A stretch of DNA of 64,000 bases, taken from Marsupella aquatica. Taxonomy: Eukaryota; Marchantiophyta. The notes under the pieces were generated by a model. That model was not told the origin of the DNA. It saw only the letters and a program-made list of their open reading frames with translations, and searched no databases. Location of the stretch: positions 14,942,001 through 15,006,000 of the forward strand of contig OZ316892.1 of assembly GCA_973895155.1 (NCBI GenBank), in the 5' to 3' direction. Below are positions 1 to 10,880 of this stretch, in pieces; the stretch's first letter is position 1; each line of letters begins with the position of its first letter. The position numbers and the translations under genes were made by a program.

Positions 1-3000
1 CAGGTACGGCATGACTCAACAGGGCAATAAATTAAAATGTTTTTCTAATGTCATTTTTGGCAGAGTTCAGTTAAAATTTGGTAGCCAGATTAAAAACCCT
101 AAAAAATATTAAACGGCGAGTAGAAACAATCCTACAAAATCTTTGGCTAGCAAGATACGCTGACTTGGCATGATTACAATAACCTCACTTTGTTAAAATA
201 GCCACTGGACATGCTCTAAGTTTGGAGATCTACAACACTTGGGACCTGGGCACTACAGCAATGGTAATCTGGTTCTTGCAAATAACAAATAATGACAAGT
301 CAATCCAGTGCTAGACCTCCCCAAAATGGTGGGGTTGGAAGAATATGGACAGGTTTGGAAGCACTACCACCCAAAAAATTTACATGATGTATGATGCCCT
401 GCAAACCACCATGTTATCTATTTAATTAGACTGCAAACAGATGTTTTGACCAGATATAAAAGAGAAACCAGACTGAAAAAAAATTTTGGCTGAAAAAATT
501 AAAATGGCCACCCACAAAAGTCTAAAGCAAGTAAAAATAGCTTTGTGTCATTCAGAATTGCAAACCAAGGTAGTAGGTCTTCCAGAGCTGGTACTTTCTA
601 CTTTGCACAACTGGGCTGTTGGCAGACAGTTGGGGCATGTAGTGCTCTCGAGGCCTAGGGCACCTTATTGTTGTGCCAGTTCTGTGTGCGAAATGGTATC
701 CACAAATGCGATATTTGAAGATCTTTGGTGCCTCAAGTCTGCTTAATTTTGTCAAGCATTTCTTGCAAGCCAACACATGTACTGCAGTCACACACAAGCC
801 CCAAGTCTTCTCCTGAGCCACAAATTCATGTCACTCAAGTCCGTGATTTTTTCAGGATAGGAAGTTTATTTGGCATGATAGTGATGAGGAGGTTGTTGGA
901 TTTGAGGTAGATTTTCGTAGACTATGGCGCTATCTACTTGATTGTATATCTTCTTTATTATAAGACAGGACAGAGAGGTAATGGGGTCAACAAATCAATT
1001 TGCAAAGAATGTGCTGGAATATTGGACCAATGCAATAACCTGGAGTTCATCCAAAATGCTGAGACACCGACACCTACTTGGTGTCACTGATATTTATTGT
1101 TGTTGATTGTTTAGTAAATTCACTTGTAGCAAAATCTAGAATGTCTGTACGAAAACGATGTGTGGTTCACACTGAAGAGTATCAAGTCATACATTACACT
1201 CATTGAAGTTAACTGAAGACCCCGTTAACAAGGACTAATTAAGGACATATACAAGGAACCGGAGAGTCAATGGAAAATAGATGAATTTGACATTGAAGGA
1301 CATATACAAGGAACCGGAGAGTCAATGGAAAATAGATGAATTTGACATTGAAGTTATCCAACGACTTATACAAACAAGACACTTTCCTGGAAAAAAGGGC
1401 AAAGAGAGGGTAGATCCAGAAGTGTGAAGACCAAGGGAAAAACCGACTCGGATGCCGAACACATGAAATCCAACAATCGTGTGGAGTAATAAACCTAAGT
1501 CTAAAAGACAAACTCTAACACTGAAGTCGAACGAAACAGGACTGCGTTTGACTGTAGATGATAGAGAAAAACAAATCCCTAAAGGACTACACCGTCTGAA
1601 CCGGTTCAAGAGAGCACTACCTCTCCCTGTTAGACTGGTCCACTACGGAACTGATAGCTGTCTGTTATGGACGTGGGAACCTTGGTCAAATGCGAACCAA
1701 TCCGCTTTAATGCATTTGCAACGGACATCTGGGCGACCAATTGTCCTCCATAGAAAGACAGGCAAAGGTGGATCAGAATCTTGTCTAATGACCTCCATAT
1801 ATACTGTTCTTTACAGTGCCCCACTATCAACGTTGTCCGACTCTCTTACTCACTGTCCCTCGTCGGTGGCTTTGATGTAAACATGCCCTCACTACAAGAT
1901 CAATAAATCAAATTTTGACTGGTGAGGAAAATAAAGGGAAATCGTGATTAGACATGAGATATACACTGCCCCATCCTTAACCGTGCAGCCCAGAAGCTGA
2001 CAAAAAACTGATAATTGAGAGACTCTCACAAAATGTGAGCTGCCAGTAGGTGCTTCATGATGGTGAAGCCCTAATCCAGAGATATTATTTCTAAGCAAAA
2101 GCTTCCTGGCCTTGTGCACCGCTTCTAGACGATCCAAGTTGCGGATAAAAATGACTGCCATAAGCATGAAAGAACAGAAAAGCACAAGCGTTGTACTTCA
2201 ATTTCTTCGTCATAGTAAACACTGTATATTAGGCATATGAAGACTTGATTTCGTGATCAGATGGCTCAAAAATTCTATCAGCATTAATCCACCATGGCAT
2301 CATTATTTCTTACCAGGTACCCGAGTTATACCTGAATGAAGGTCTAAATCATGGGAGATCTGAACAGATCAGATCCAGATCTACACTCTGTAAAATTGAC
2401 TGAATAATCTGGAGCAGAATAAACCAGCTATTTGCCTTTTCAGCGGCTAGAAGCATCCTTAGATATCAACCAGAGTGGCATCTCTTTCCCTTCAAGTCCA
2501 ATAGCTGGTCAAGGTCTGGAAATATTGGCATCCGGCGAGGATGTTCAATACGGGAACCCTAAGTCTTCATGAAGAATACCGATTTCATAAGTAAGGGCGG
2601 AAGTCCAATTCCTTTGGATCCACTGCGATTCCATCAAGCTCATCTCTGCACAATTAATAAAACCAAACAACCGTTTTAAATCTCAACCACAATCGTAAAT
2701 ATTAACATCAGAATAATAGCTGATCTTGTATGAATATTTCTGTCAATTTCTTCTTCAGGCAGGAAAGAATTAATTTGTAGGCAATCGCATCTGGAGGCTT
2801 CCAAATAAAATTAAGGAGAGCGAAGACAGCACAAGCTCAAGTCCGGTAAGCCATGACACAGAGCAGTCGGCATAACGTAACCTGAGACAGTCGACATGTC
2901 GTGAGACAATCAAACAATCAACCACAAACCATTTTTCTATTACTGCCAAAAGCGTTTTTATTGAAGAAACATCAGCTCTCCATGGGAGTAAGCGGTATCC

Positions 3001-3008
3001 CAGGAAGT
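1..3008. other. Intergenic region, no supported gene
   Basis: The reading frames here are short or begin only at non-ATG codons, and none resembles a family I recognise. The longest, a plus-strand frame at about 1479-1880, has no recognisable domain and overlaps minus-strand frames of equal quality. The stretch contains one perfect 55 bp tandem duplication, listed separately. The last few hundred bases are probably the 3' untranslated and downstream region of the ATP synthase subunit gene, which is read toward lower coordinates. Confidence 0.5.
1241..1353. repeat. Perfect 55 bp tandem duplication
   Basis: The segment that starts AAGGACATATACAAGGAACC at 1241 is repeated without change from 1296. 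This gives two adjacent identical 55 bp units plus three further bases. The identity suggests a recent slippage or unequal-exchange event. It lies in non-coding sequence. Confidence 0.95.
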
Positions 3009-5442
3009 CTACCTGCGCTTGTAAGTTTCAATCTTCTCCCTGGCTTCTTTGGTGAGTTCAACCAGTTCACCCTTGGCAACTGCAAACTCGACCTCCTCCT
3101 CAAGCTTTTCCAGCGCAGCTTCATCCAAACCTAGCCTGCAGCAGGAAGTTAGGAATAAGTGTGGTCCAAAGTATTATCAAAGTCCCAAGTCATGTCGTCG
3201 CAAGTTGCAATTAACAATGTAGCCTCCACAACCTCCCTGTTAGATAAAACGGCATGAGGTCTAAATGTTGAAGCAAACAGCTGCATTCAGAGCATAACTT
3301 CTACTGATCTCCACGAGATGGAACCACACCGTGCTTTACTTCTGAACTCGGATTAATAAAGCAGCTGTTTGATCAGAATAGATCCAGAACCACAATTGCA
3401 TGCATGCCATAAATGTGAGGATGGTTGTTCTCTATATTCATAAATAGAGGTGGAAAAACTGGGAAAAGTTGAGTCTTACTCACTTTTTGTTTATTTCGTC
3501 AATCTCCTTAGCAAACAAGGTAATCCCTTTCTGATCATCTAGCAGCAATACCTTTCCCAGATTATTCTCCACCTTATCTAGAGCTTCAATCATCAGCTTG
3601 TCAGCTCCTAGGTCATCCTGAATACCAGTCCTGCGATCCAGGTACTCCACATTCATAAATACTTCAACCAATATTCGCTTTGTGGCCAGACATTGGCACG
3701 AAAACATGTATATTCTAGTGCACTATAGAAAATGACTGCTCTCTGGTTGTCTTTCCAGATAACTTCCTGGCATAGAGAGAACCAGTGTTTATCGTAAACT
3801 CGCAACTGTAATTAGACACTTTCAACATCTACATACTTGAGGGGTTCGCTGTAAGTACGAAGGTTCCACCTGATGCCACTCACTAAGCCTCCTTAGGTTC
3901 GTGCTATAATATTTCATTACGAATAAAAAGATTTCGGAAGGAATCATGATTTCGATATTCTTAAGTCCATGATTACTATTATTGAGTAATCACTACATTG
4001 AAGCAAATTTGAGGATTTAAACATTCGATTGCAATCGACAGCTACATAATCTAATGCAGGTAAATCTTAACAGAAGAGCACGGAAGCTCGAGGCTATCCT
4101 GCATAAATCTGAAATTGGTGTGTCGGACGTACTCTTGACGCAATTGAGTTTGTAGCTGCAAGTAGCTTCGGACATCAGAGCAATCGTCTCCTGCAAGGTC
4201 AAGCAAGTCCGCCAGCTTCTCGGTGTATGATGGGATCTGAAGCCTTCACGAAGAAAACAGATCAGTTCTTCGTACAACCTCAACGAAAAAAATCTGGTGT
4301 TTCCACCCAGGCCCTCATTTGGGATCAAACATCTATCAACCGGACAGGCATCAAATGAAGGATGATCTCTGAGCAGATTAAAACTCCAATAACTTCAGGA
4401 AAGACATGTGATTCAAAGGACACTTGGATAGCGACACCTGGCGAATCGCCCTTACTATGCATCTAAATTAAAATCTGCTGTGCAAATATAACCTAATGAG
4501 ATGAGGAACCTTTCTATGTCCTTTCTATGCGCTTCTGACCAACATTTATCTCAAGAAGGAGCAAGACTAGATGTAATGCACATGAAGTAGCTTAATGTGC
4601 GAATGCAAATTTTGAATAAAAATTAGATCAGTTTTCAGTAAATCTTCCGTTCCGAATGAATTGGAAGATCGAAGAGCAGCTATTATGCTCACACTTTCCG
4701 AGTAAACATGAAAGGATAGATAAATGGGTCGCATGCTAAGCACCTGTTGTTCATATTCGTCTGCTTGACATATTCAGACAATAAAACAGAGCAATGCGGA
4801 CTACACTCATTTGGGCAGTGGTGGAATACCGCAAGTGGCACAAAAGCTTTCAGTACGTGTAAAAAATTCAGGGGGTCATGATCTGGGATTATTAAGGGAA
4901 ACCACCTCTGTCACTGGAAATTCTTCACCCAGACTTCTGATCATATCATCATAGCAAAAAATTGTTTTCTCAAAAGATGTGAGATATCAGTTTGAGATCA
5001 ATTGGAAAAGATGTCCCATTACTTAGACAAGAAATCTTACTTGTTTCGAATGCCCTTAATAGTGTTGGCATACTCCGTCACAGCCTTCGAATCCTCGGGA
5101 TTAAGAGTAAACTTTGATTTCGAAAGCTCCGAGATGAAGGCTCTAAACTTCGACTGTTGATTCGAAAAAACTTGCTTCACAATGTCCTCTGGGCCCAGGA
5201 AAATGGAAATTAGACGAGGCCGGCTTTTGCAAGACTGCGAAATGTATTGTACATCATTATTTCTCGCTCCACCACTTACAGCTTTCTGAGGTGAGAACCG
5301 GAAGTGTGGCTGGCGGTACAGGACGGCCGACTGAACGAGCTGAACAGTACCTTTAACACAGATGTCGCAGACCTATAATTTAGGGAAATCAACCATGTAC
5401 ACAATGTAAAGCCAACCAACCTGCTTGCGACTGCCCGGACAT
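3009..5442 (-). CDS. MGP1: ATP synthase 24 kDa subunit, mitochondrial (plant-specific FAd/MGP1 type)
   Basis: Six exons on the minus strand splice in phase: 5442-5421, 5350-5280, 5186-5041, 4243-4072, 3677-3484 and 3135-3009. They total 732 nt, giving 243 aa and a TAG stop. The product resembles the plant-specific 24 kDa subunit of mitochondrial F1FO ATP synthase, which is about 240 aa in Arabidopsis and known there as MGP1 because loss kills pollen. Visible segments include AVLYRQPHFRFSPQKAD near the N-terminus, the helical YANTIKGIRNK region, and a charged helical C-terminus (EALDKVENNLGK, then VAKGELVELTKEAREKIETY and RR). The ATG was chosen because it is the only one downstream of an in-frame stop that leads into the conserved frame, through a 22 nt first exon. 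The intron 3 acceptor (GAAG before GCTTCAG) and the exon 4/5 junction are chosen by phase and are the least certain. Family identification is from memory of the conserved pattern, not a search. Confidence 0.75.
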
Positions 5443-6860
5443 GCTCCGTGATGTAACCCTCTGCCCTGCCTGCAACCCTCCCAACCGACCCCTCACCTGC
5501 AGCCCAAGTCATGAAACCAAGAGATCCATTGAGCTTCTTTACGCATGATCCCATCCCACCCAGTCCCGAAGCTCCACAGCTCCAGCGGCCGGGGGGCTCC
5601 GCGGTGGCGACCATAATCCCTCGAGCACCACGTGCCTTCGGAGCTCCCGACTCGATCAAATCCTCGTGGAAATCTCGTGATTATCTACCACGAAAGAAAG
5701 GAGTGCAAACGAAAACCAAACGAAACAGAGCAGAGAAAGGGAACGCACCCGCAGAAGCTGCGAGAACGCATTTCGACCGGCCATGGTTGCTCGCTTCGCC
5801 GATGACTTCCACTCTTCCTCCGCTCTCTCGACGCGACTGTATGATTCGTCGCTCGAGAAGTATGATTTCTTCTTCAATGTACATATATCACACTGCCAAA
5901 ACACCGAATGAGCCCAACGAACCCCAGAGACACGATCCCACAGCATGACACCCACAAACAACGGGAGAGGGAAGAAGGAAAATGCCCAAAAATAACAAAG
6001 AGCCAAAAAACAAAATGAGAGGGAGAAAATTAATCCGTGGACCTCCATGTTATTTTAGAGGTACTTATCTAGAAACTGAAGTCTAGATAGACCTCCAAAT
6101 CTGAAGAAAAAAAAATTCAAAAATGAACAAGTCAATGTTTGACATTTGAAACAGTTATCAAAAGTATCAAAAGTACCAAGGCAACCACAATTAACATCAA
6201 TCACAAAACCAACTGCAATGTGAATTATTGTTTAATGTGTGGGTAGCTTAATTGCCACTTCAGCAAAACGGTGCTCGACGGTTTCCTCCACATTATCGAA
6301 GGGATGCTTGATGCACTCAAGTTGTATCGAAAGTAATCACTTTTCAATTCCTACACGCAAATAGACGAAGAGAGAGAAGTTTATCGGTGTCATCAAATCA
6401 CTAACCTTGCATAATTGTTTAAGACAAAAAATTTCATGGAAACAAATCTTCAATTGTGGGATTTGGAATGGATCTAAAGCTAGAGGAATTTAGAAGCTCA
6501 TGACAACTTTAGTACTTGATAAAATTTCCCAATGTCACACTCATTGGAAAGGTAGAGAACATTGGAAACTTATAATCTCCTCCGAACTCAACTAAATCTA
6601 TCAATGTTAACTTCATTAAAAAGCTAAAGAAATTCTAAAATTCATGATTACCTTAGTACTTGATAAAATCTGTCTACTTTAGGTTCATTCACATGGAAGG
6701 GGTCAACATTTTAGGTGTTGTACAACAAAAATTTCTATTCGCGTTAGAGATTATGAAATCACGGGTAAAATCTAATTTTCAAAATACTTACTCAATTCTT
6801 ATCGAATGGTAACAATGCTAAGCTCATCAGGACCGTCGGGAAAATTTGTCGGGAAAATTT
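5443..6860. other. Upstream region of the ATP synthase subunit gene, then AT-rich intergenic DNA
   Basis: The first ~600 bp are relatively GC-rich and contain overlapping frames on both strands (5511-5948 plus, 5656-6048 minus) with no recognisable protein. I read this as the 5' untranslated and promoter region of the minus-strand ATP synthase gene. Beyond 6050 the sequence is AT-rich. It holds two diverged copies of a motif reading TTAGTACTTGATAAAAT (near 6510 and 6653), and no gene. Confidence 0.4.
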
Positions 6861-6873
6861 GTCAGGAAAATTT
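6835..6873. repeat. 13 bp short tandem repeat, three copies
   Basis: GTCGGGAAAATTT occurs twice in direct succession and a third time as GTCAGGAAAATTT. It lies immediately before the left copy of the inverted repeat described next. Confidence 0.9.
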
Positions 6874-7123
6874 TATGTTTTGAATAAAATCAAAATGGAG
6901 TTTTACCTTAATCTTTTTGTCTTTTGATTTGCATGTCAGTTGTTTTTACATTCTTTTTTACGGCATGGCGTCCCAGTTTTTACAGCAAAATTGTCACAAA
7001 CACGAATGTAGAAGTTAATTTTATCCAAAAACAAGTCCCTTCCTGTTTGCGGCATGTCATGATGATGTGGCGTGCTGTGGAACCAGGAATTTTGGAAAGG
7101 ACCTCTAATGGGGGTCCGTAATG
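6868..7123 (+). repeat. Dispersed repeat, left copy (inverted partner at 10.0-10.3 kb)
   Basis: About 255 bp here match the reverse complement of 10006-10285. Shared blocks include GTCTTTTGATTTGCATGTCAG, GGCATGGCGTCCCAG, CACAAACACGAATG, TTTTATCCAAAAA and CATGATGATGTGGC, and the end TGGAAAGGACCYCTAATGGGGGTC. The match stops abruptly after GGGGTC in both copies, so that is probably an element end. The right copy carries about 25 extra bases near its start. No target-site duplication or coding capacity is evident, so the class is unknown. Confidence 0.85.
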
Positions 7124-9450
7124 AAGCCAGTATGGACCTCCATGTTGGACACAGTGCTCCCATGCACCACATTTGATGTCGATGGGAGTTTTGGGCTTAT
7201 AACTTGATTATATGAGTGTTAAGATAATTTAGTTCTTCACCTGCAAGGCAACTAGAGAAGGAGCAGACCTAAAAAAATAAAATACAAGCCCTAATATTTC
7301 ATATTAACACAATTATTCTAAAGTACACTGAAAAAAGATGCTCGGTTTTAACGTCCGTTCCCAGATCCGCCCTCCTTTTTCTTCAAAAACCCCAATACCT
7401 CCTCATCACGACAGCCTCTTCAATGCCTGATCAAGAGAGCCTGACTTGACCTTTGCCGGCTCATCCACGGTGCACTGTCGTCATCCTCCATAGCCATTCG
7501 CAAATTAATATAATGGACAATGAATCTAATGGAATTTACCCCTACGCATTCCATGATCTATAACTCAACCAAAAGGGCCAATAATCCACTGTCACTTTGG
7601 TGGAAGTGTAGGTTACCTACCCGTCTAGCACATACTCAGAAATACAAATATATTTGAATTTGTGGACATCAAGTTACTACAACTGAACTCAAATTTTGGG
7701 AAATGTGGTCCAGGAGGGTTTTCAAAGACCAATGTTGTGGTCCATGGGAGCATCACTTTCTAAGAGGGAAGAAGGGAAAAGCCCAAGAAGAACAAAGAGC
7801 CAAAAAGCAAAAGGACCCAACGGGGAGGCACTATCCCACAACATGAGACCCAATACAAAGGAAGAGGAAATAAAATATCCCTTACCACTCCTACATTGTT
7901 GGTAAAAAGTGTTCCCAAATCTCTATAAAATCCATTAAAAAAGATAAATCTCATTTGCTTTAGAAATTTAAAGGTTGGGACATGAAGGACTGGAAACTTT
8001 CCAGCCCTTGCCCTTGAATATGCTGAAATAATGCCATCAGGCCTGCCTATGCCATCAGGCCTGCCTAAGGAGGGGGTTGAGGCAAGAATGTCTAGTTGAC
8101 TCATAGATTGCCATCAGTTAACTGAAGGGTCTATTTTTTGAGGACATTCTACATGCAAGACGGCCCTAAAGTGTCACACAACCAACCACAAAAAGTCTAA
8201 AACCATAATTGATAGGCAACTTGAAAATCCTGATGGAGCCAGGGCAAAACAGGTGACTAGAGGCCCTAACACTGAGAGCCTCACCTCTATGAATAATAGT
8301 GAATGCCCAAGCCATCTGTAGTGGAATAAACACCCACTGTCTAAAGACAGAAATTGGGGGATAAGACCTCCACTCCTACACAAAAGATGGCCCAGGCTTG
8401 TAAGAAACATTCAAAGACTAGGTGTAAAGCCCAAAAGACCTCCACAACAAGCAAATAGGTTTCCAAGGTAACGCACAACAAAGGCCTCCTCCTTGAGCCA
8501 GGCAGCCCTGACACTAGCATGGCCTGGTACAATTGCAGTCACTGTAAAGTTGGTTCTATCAGTAGGGTCAACAATGACCACATCCCCTAGGGCCTTACAC
8601 CTGGTTTGTTTGGTAACCTTGAGGGCCATGCATACGTACTACAGACAAATGCCTATGTTTTGATAGCCAAAGAAATAGGCATGAGAACTGTCTTGAAATG
8701 ATAGAGAGGATATTTACTAGAGAAGATATTTACCTGTCTTGAGTGTGATCAATTTATCCAATTTGTAATCAAGAAAATTGTTGAAGCTGGTTGCCATCAT
8801 GGAAAGTTTACAAGGATCAAAGAGAATATAGTTTTGTACCAAGCAAGTGCAATTCGGGCCATAAATATACCTCAAGGGCACAAGTAAGGTGATCAATGCC
8901 AAGCTGCCAAGACCTGAAAGTACCAAGAATGCTTTAATGCATGTGACTTTTCAAAATACCTCAGAAGGTCAGTATCGGTACTAGTGTGATTGCCCTTGCT
9001 TCTGCAAATTGTAGTTGGAATGACTCACGAGCTCCAAGAGTGATTTGCAAACCCTTTCTTCTTTTTCCTCAACCCCACAGTCACACATGTAGGGCTTCGC
9101 TCTACTAGTAAGTCCCAAACATAGCTTTGCTTTCCATTGTATATAGTGTTGGTTAAACGTTGTCATTGTGGTGGATTAGGGCTGATCATATGCGAAAGTG
9201 ATGATGCATAGAGGAGGTCCAGCTCCCGTGATGGGGAGAATTGGAACATACATAATTCTGTGTCAAGTAAGGGTGTGGACTAGTGGACTGTATAATTGGA
9301 CAGTAAGGATCATGTTCAACTAATACTTGGATCACAGCTGGGGTGTAGGTGGTCCATAACTGGACCAATCTGGCTAAACACATGCCACCAACCGCACTCA
9401 TACCAAATAGCTTGAGTTTTAAATGATATATAAATATGGTGACACTATGT
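7124..9450. other. Intergenic DNA with repeat remnants, no supported gene
   Basis: Only short, unrecognisable frames occur. A 24 bp string GGTCCATGGGAGCATCACTTTCTA at about 7738 reappears near 60488, and its first 15 bases occur in inverse orientation near 51703, so it marks another dispersed repeat family. At about 8033-8066, TGCCATCAGGCCTGCCTA is tandemly duplicated with one gap. Confidence 0.4.
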
Positions 9451-9723
9451 CTTGGGGGTCTCACTATATGGATGTCTCCCATCACCTGAGATGTTTATAG
9501 GCCTCGGACCCCCTAAATATAAGAATTAAAAAACATCAACCCCTATAAAGTTGGAATATTCTAAAATTTGGTTATGAGAACCCTAATGTTAGTCTCAAAA
9601 TTTGATTTGAAAGACTCTATTGTTCTTCTCAAAAGATTCTTAAGTCTTCCCTTTGAACCAATAAAATGACCCTATGTTTCATCTCACGTGATGTGCCATT
9701 TTTGTGGAAGTGAAACTCTCGAG
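9451..9723 (+). mobile_element. hAT-like MITE, copy 1 (273 bp)
   Basis: The left end reads CTTGGGGGTCTCACTATATGG. The right end, reversed, reads CTCGAGAGTTTCACTTCCAC, giving imperfect terminal inverted repeats. The flanking octamers are CACTATGT (left) and CACTGTGT (right), an 8 bp target-site duplication with one difference. The interior is AT-rich and non-coding and resembles the copy at 51854-52188 (for example GTCACTATATGG at one end, a Y-CACGTGATGTG block and GTGGAAGTGA at the other). Eight-base duplications are typical of hAT elements. The superfamily assignment rests on that and is inference. Confidence 0.8.
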
Positions 9724-10005
9724 CACTGTGTGCATTGGTTGGGCTCAAAGTAATAAACTGCCTTTTATGCATTTAAGAGTTGAGTCATCTCGTTGTACAT
9801 CACAAGACTACTACCCTTTTACCACCATCAAAATTCCCGAGCTAGTGAAAATAGTAGAGGAACAATCGTTCCTTCTTGTGTTTGTTTGTCCATAAGGACA
9901 AGTACAGAATGACCATCAAAACACAGGGTGCCATGCCTATTGCTATAATTTTTTGTATTTCTTATTATCTTAAAAATAGAAAGTGAAATCGACCATGATG
10001 ATTAC

Positions 10006-10285
10006 TGACCCCCATTAGGGGTCCTTTCCAAAAATCCAGGCTCCATGGCGTGCCACATCATCATGGCACTCTGCAAACATGAAGAGACTTTTTTTTGGAT
10101 AAAATTAGCTTCTGCATTCGTGTTTGTGGCAAAACCTGGGACGCCATGCCATAAAAGAGAATGTAAAATGTAAAACCTGACATGCAAATCAAAAGACAAA
10201 AGTAAAGATTGAGGTAAAACTGCTCCCAGTAACAGTTTTAATTGACATTTTGATTTTACTCAATACATAAAATAAATCATTCTCT
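10006..10285 (-). repeat. Dispersed repeat, right copy (inverted relative to 6868-7123)
   Basis: This is the reverse-complement homologue of 6868-7123, about 85% similar by eye, with an extra ~25 bp segment near 10225. The end that carries GACCCCCATTAGGGGTCC is itself nearly palindromic. The two copies lie about 2.9 kb apart in opposite orientation, with the MITE at 9451-9723 between them. Confidence 0.85.
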
Positions 10286-10880
10286 AAAGAAAAGAAAATT
10301 AAAAAATGGACAAGTCTCCTTGTTAATGTCTCCTTTTGGTCCGTGATGTCTTGGTAGAGGAGATGAAGCAAAGTAACGTAAGTCTCTTGGTGTCTTAGGA
10401 GATAATGTTCTGGAGAAGAACAAACCTGATCTCGAGATGAACCGCTTTGACCAGGATTCTCTATAATGCTGCTTGAATGCCTTGTCAAATCCCTGTCCTT
10501 CTTTGTGATATGCTGGTATCATCCAATGGTACTTCTCCTCTGGGATCCAATGACCTGGAGAACGAGAACGATAAGACTTTTGCAAAGAATCTGGTTTTGA
10601 AGTTAGTCTTAGACGCCCTCCTTGCAGCAACATTCTTGTGATCCTGACTTGTGCTTCTGTAACTGTCATTGAGACCCCAACTTTGCGAACGGTCTAAGGT
10701 CTTCCTGCAAGGCTGAGAGTCATTTGGTAGAGCAGTGTATGCTAGTGCCCGTGCTAGTGTAGAGCCTTGAGCATCATTTTTTGTTGTTGTTAGAGGAGTA
10801 GAAGAGTGGCCAGAAGAAGGCAGGGGAGAAAGGTGAGGCAGCGTAGGGTAGAAGCGGAGGATTAGGCATTTTGTGGACAT
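10277..10880 (-). CDS. Possible small gene or gene relic, unrecognised
   Basis: Two overlapping minus-strand frames, of 131 codons (10880-10485, ATG start) and about 130 codons (10669-10277), cover this interval. The first begins with a Ser/Thr/Pro-rich stretch reminiscent of an organellar presequence (MSTKCLILRFYPTLPHLSPL). The second contains a compositionally protein-like segment (PGHWIPEEKYHWMIPAYHKE). A TATTTATAG box lies about 150 bp upstream on this strand. If real, the two frames would have to be joined by a frameshift or a splice I cannot place. I recognise no family, and this may be a decayed gene or chance. Confidence 0.25.

Noticed and set aside
5511-6048. Overlapping frames of 130-145 codons upstream of the ATP synthase subunit gene
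   Set aside because: They occur on both strands in a GC-rich promoter-like region and show no domain or splice connection to the gene.
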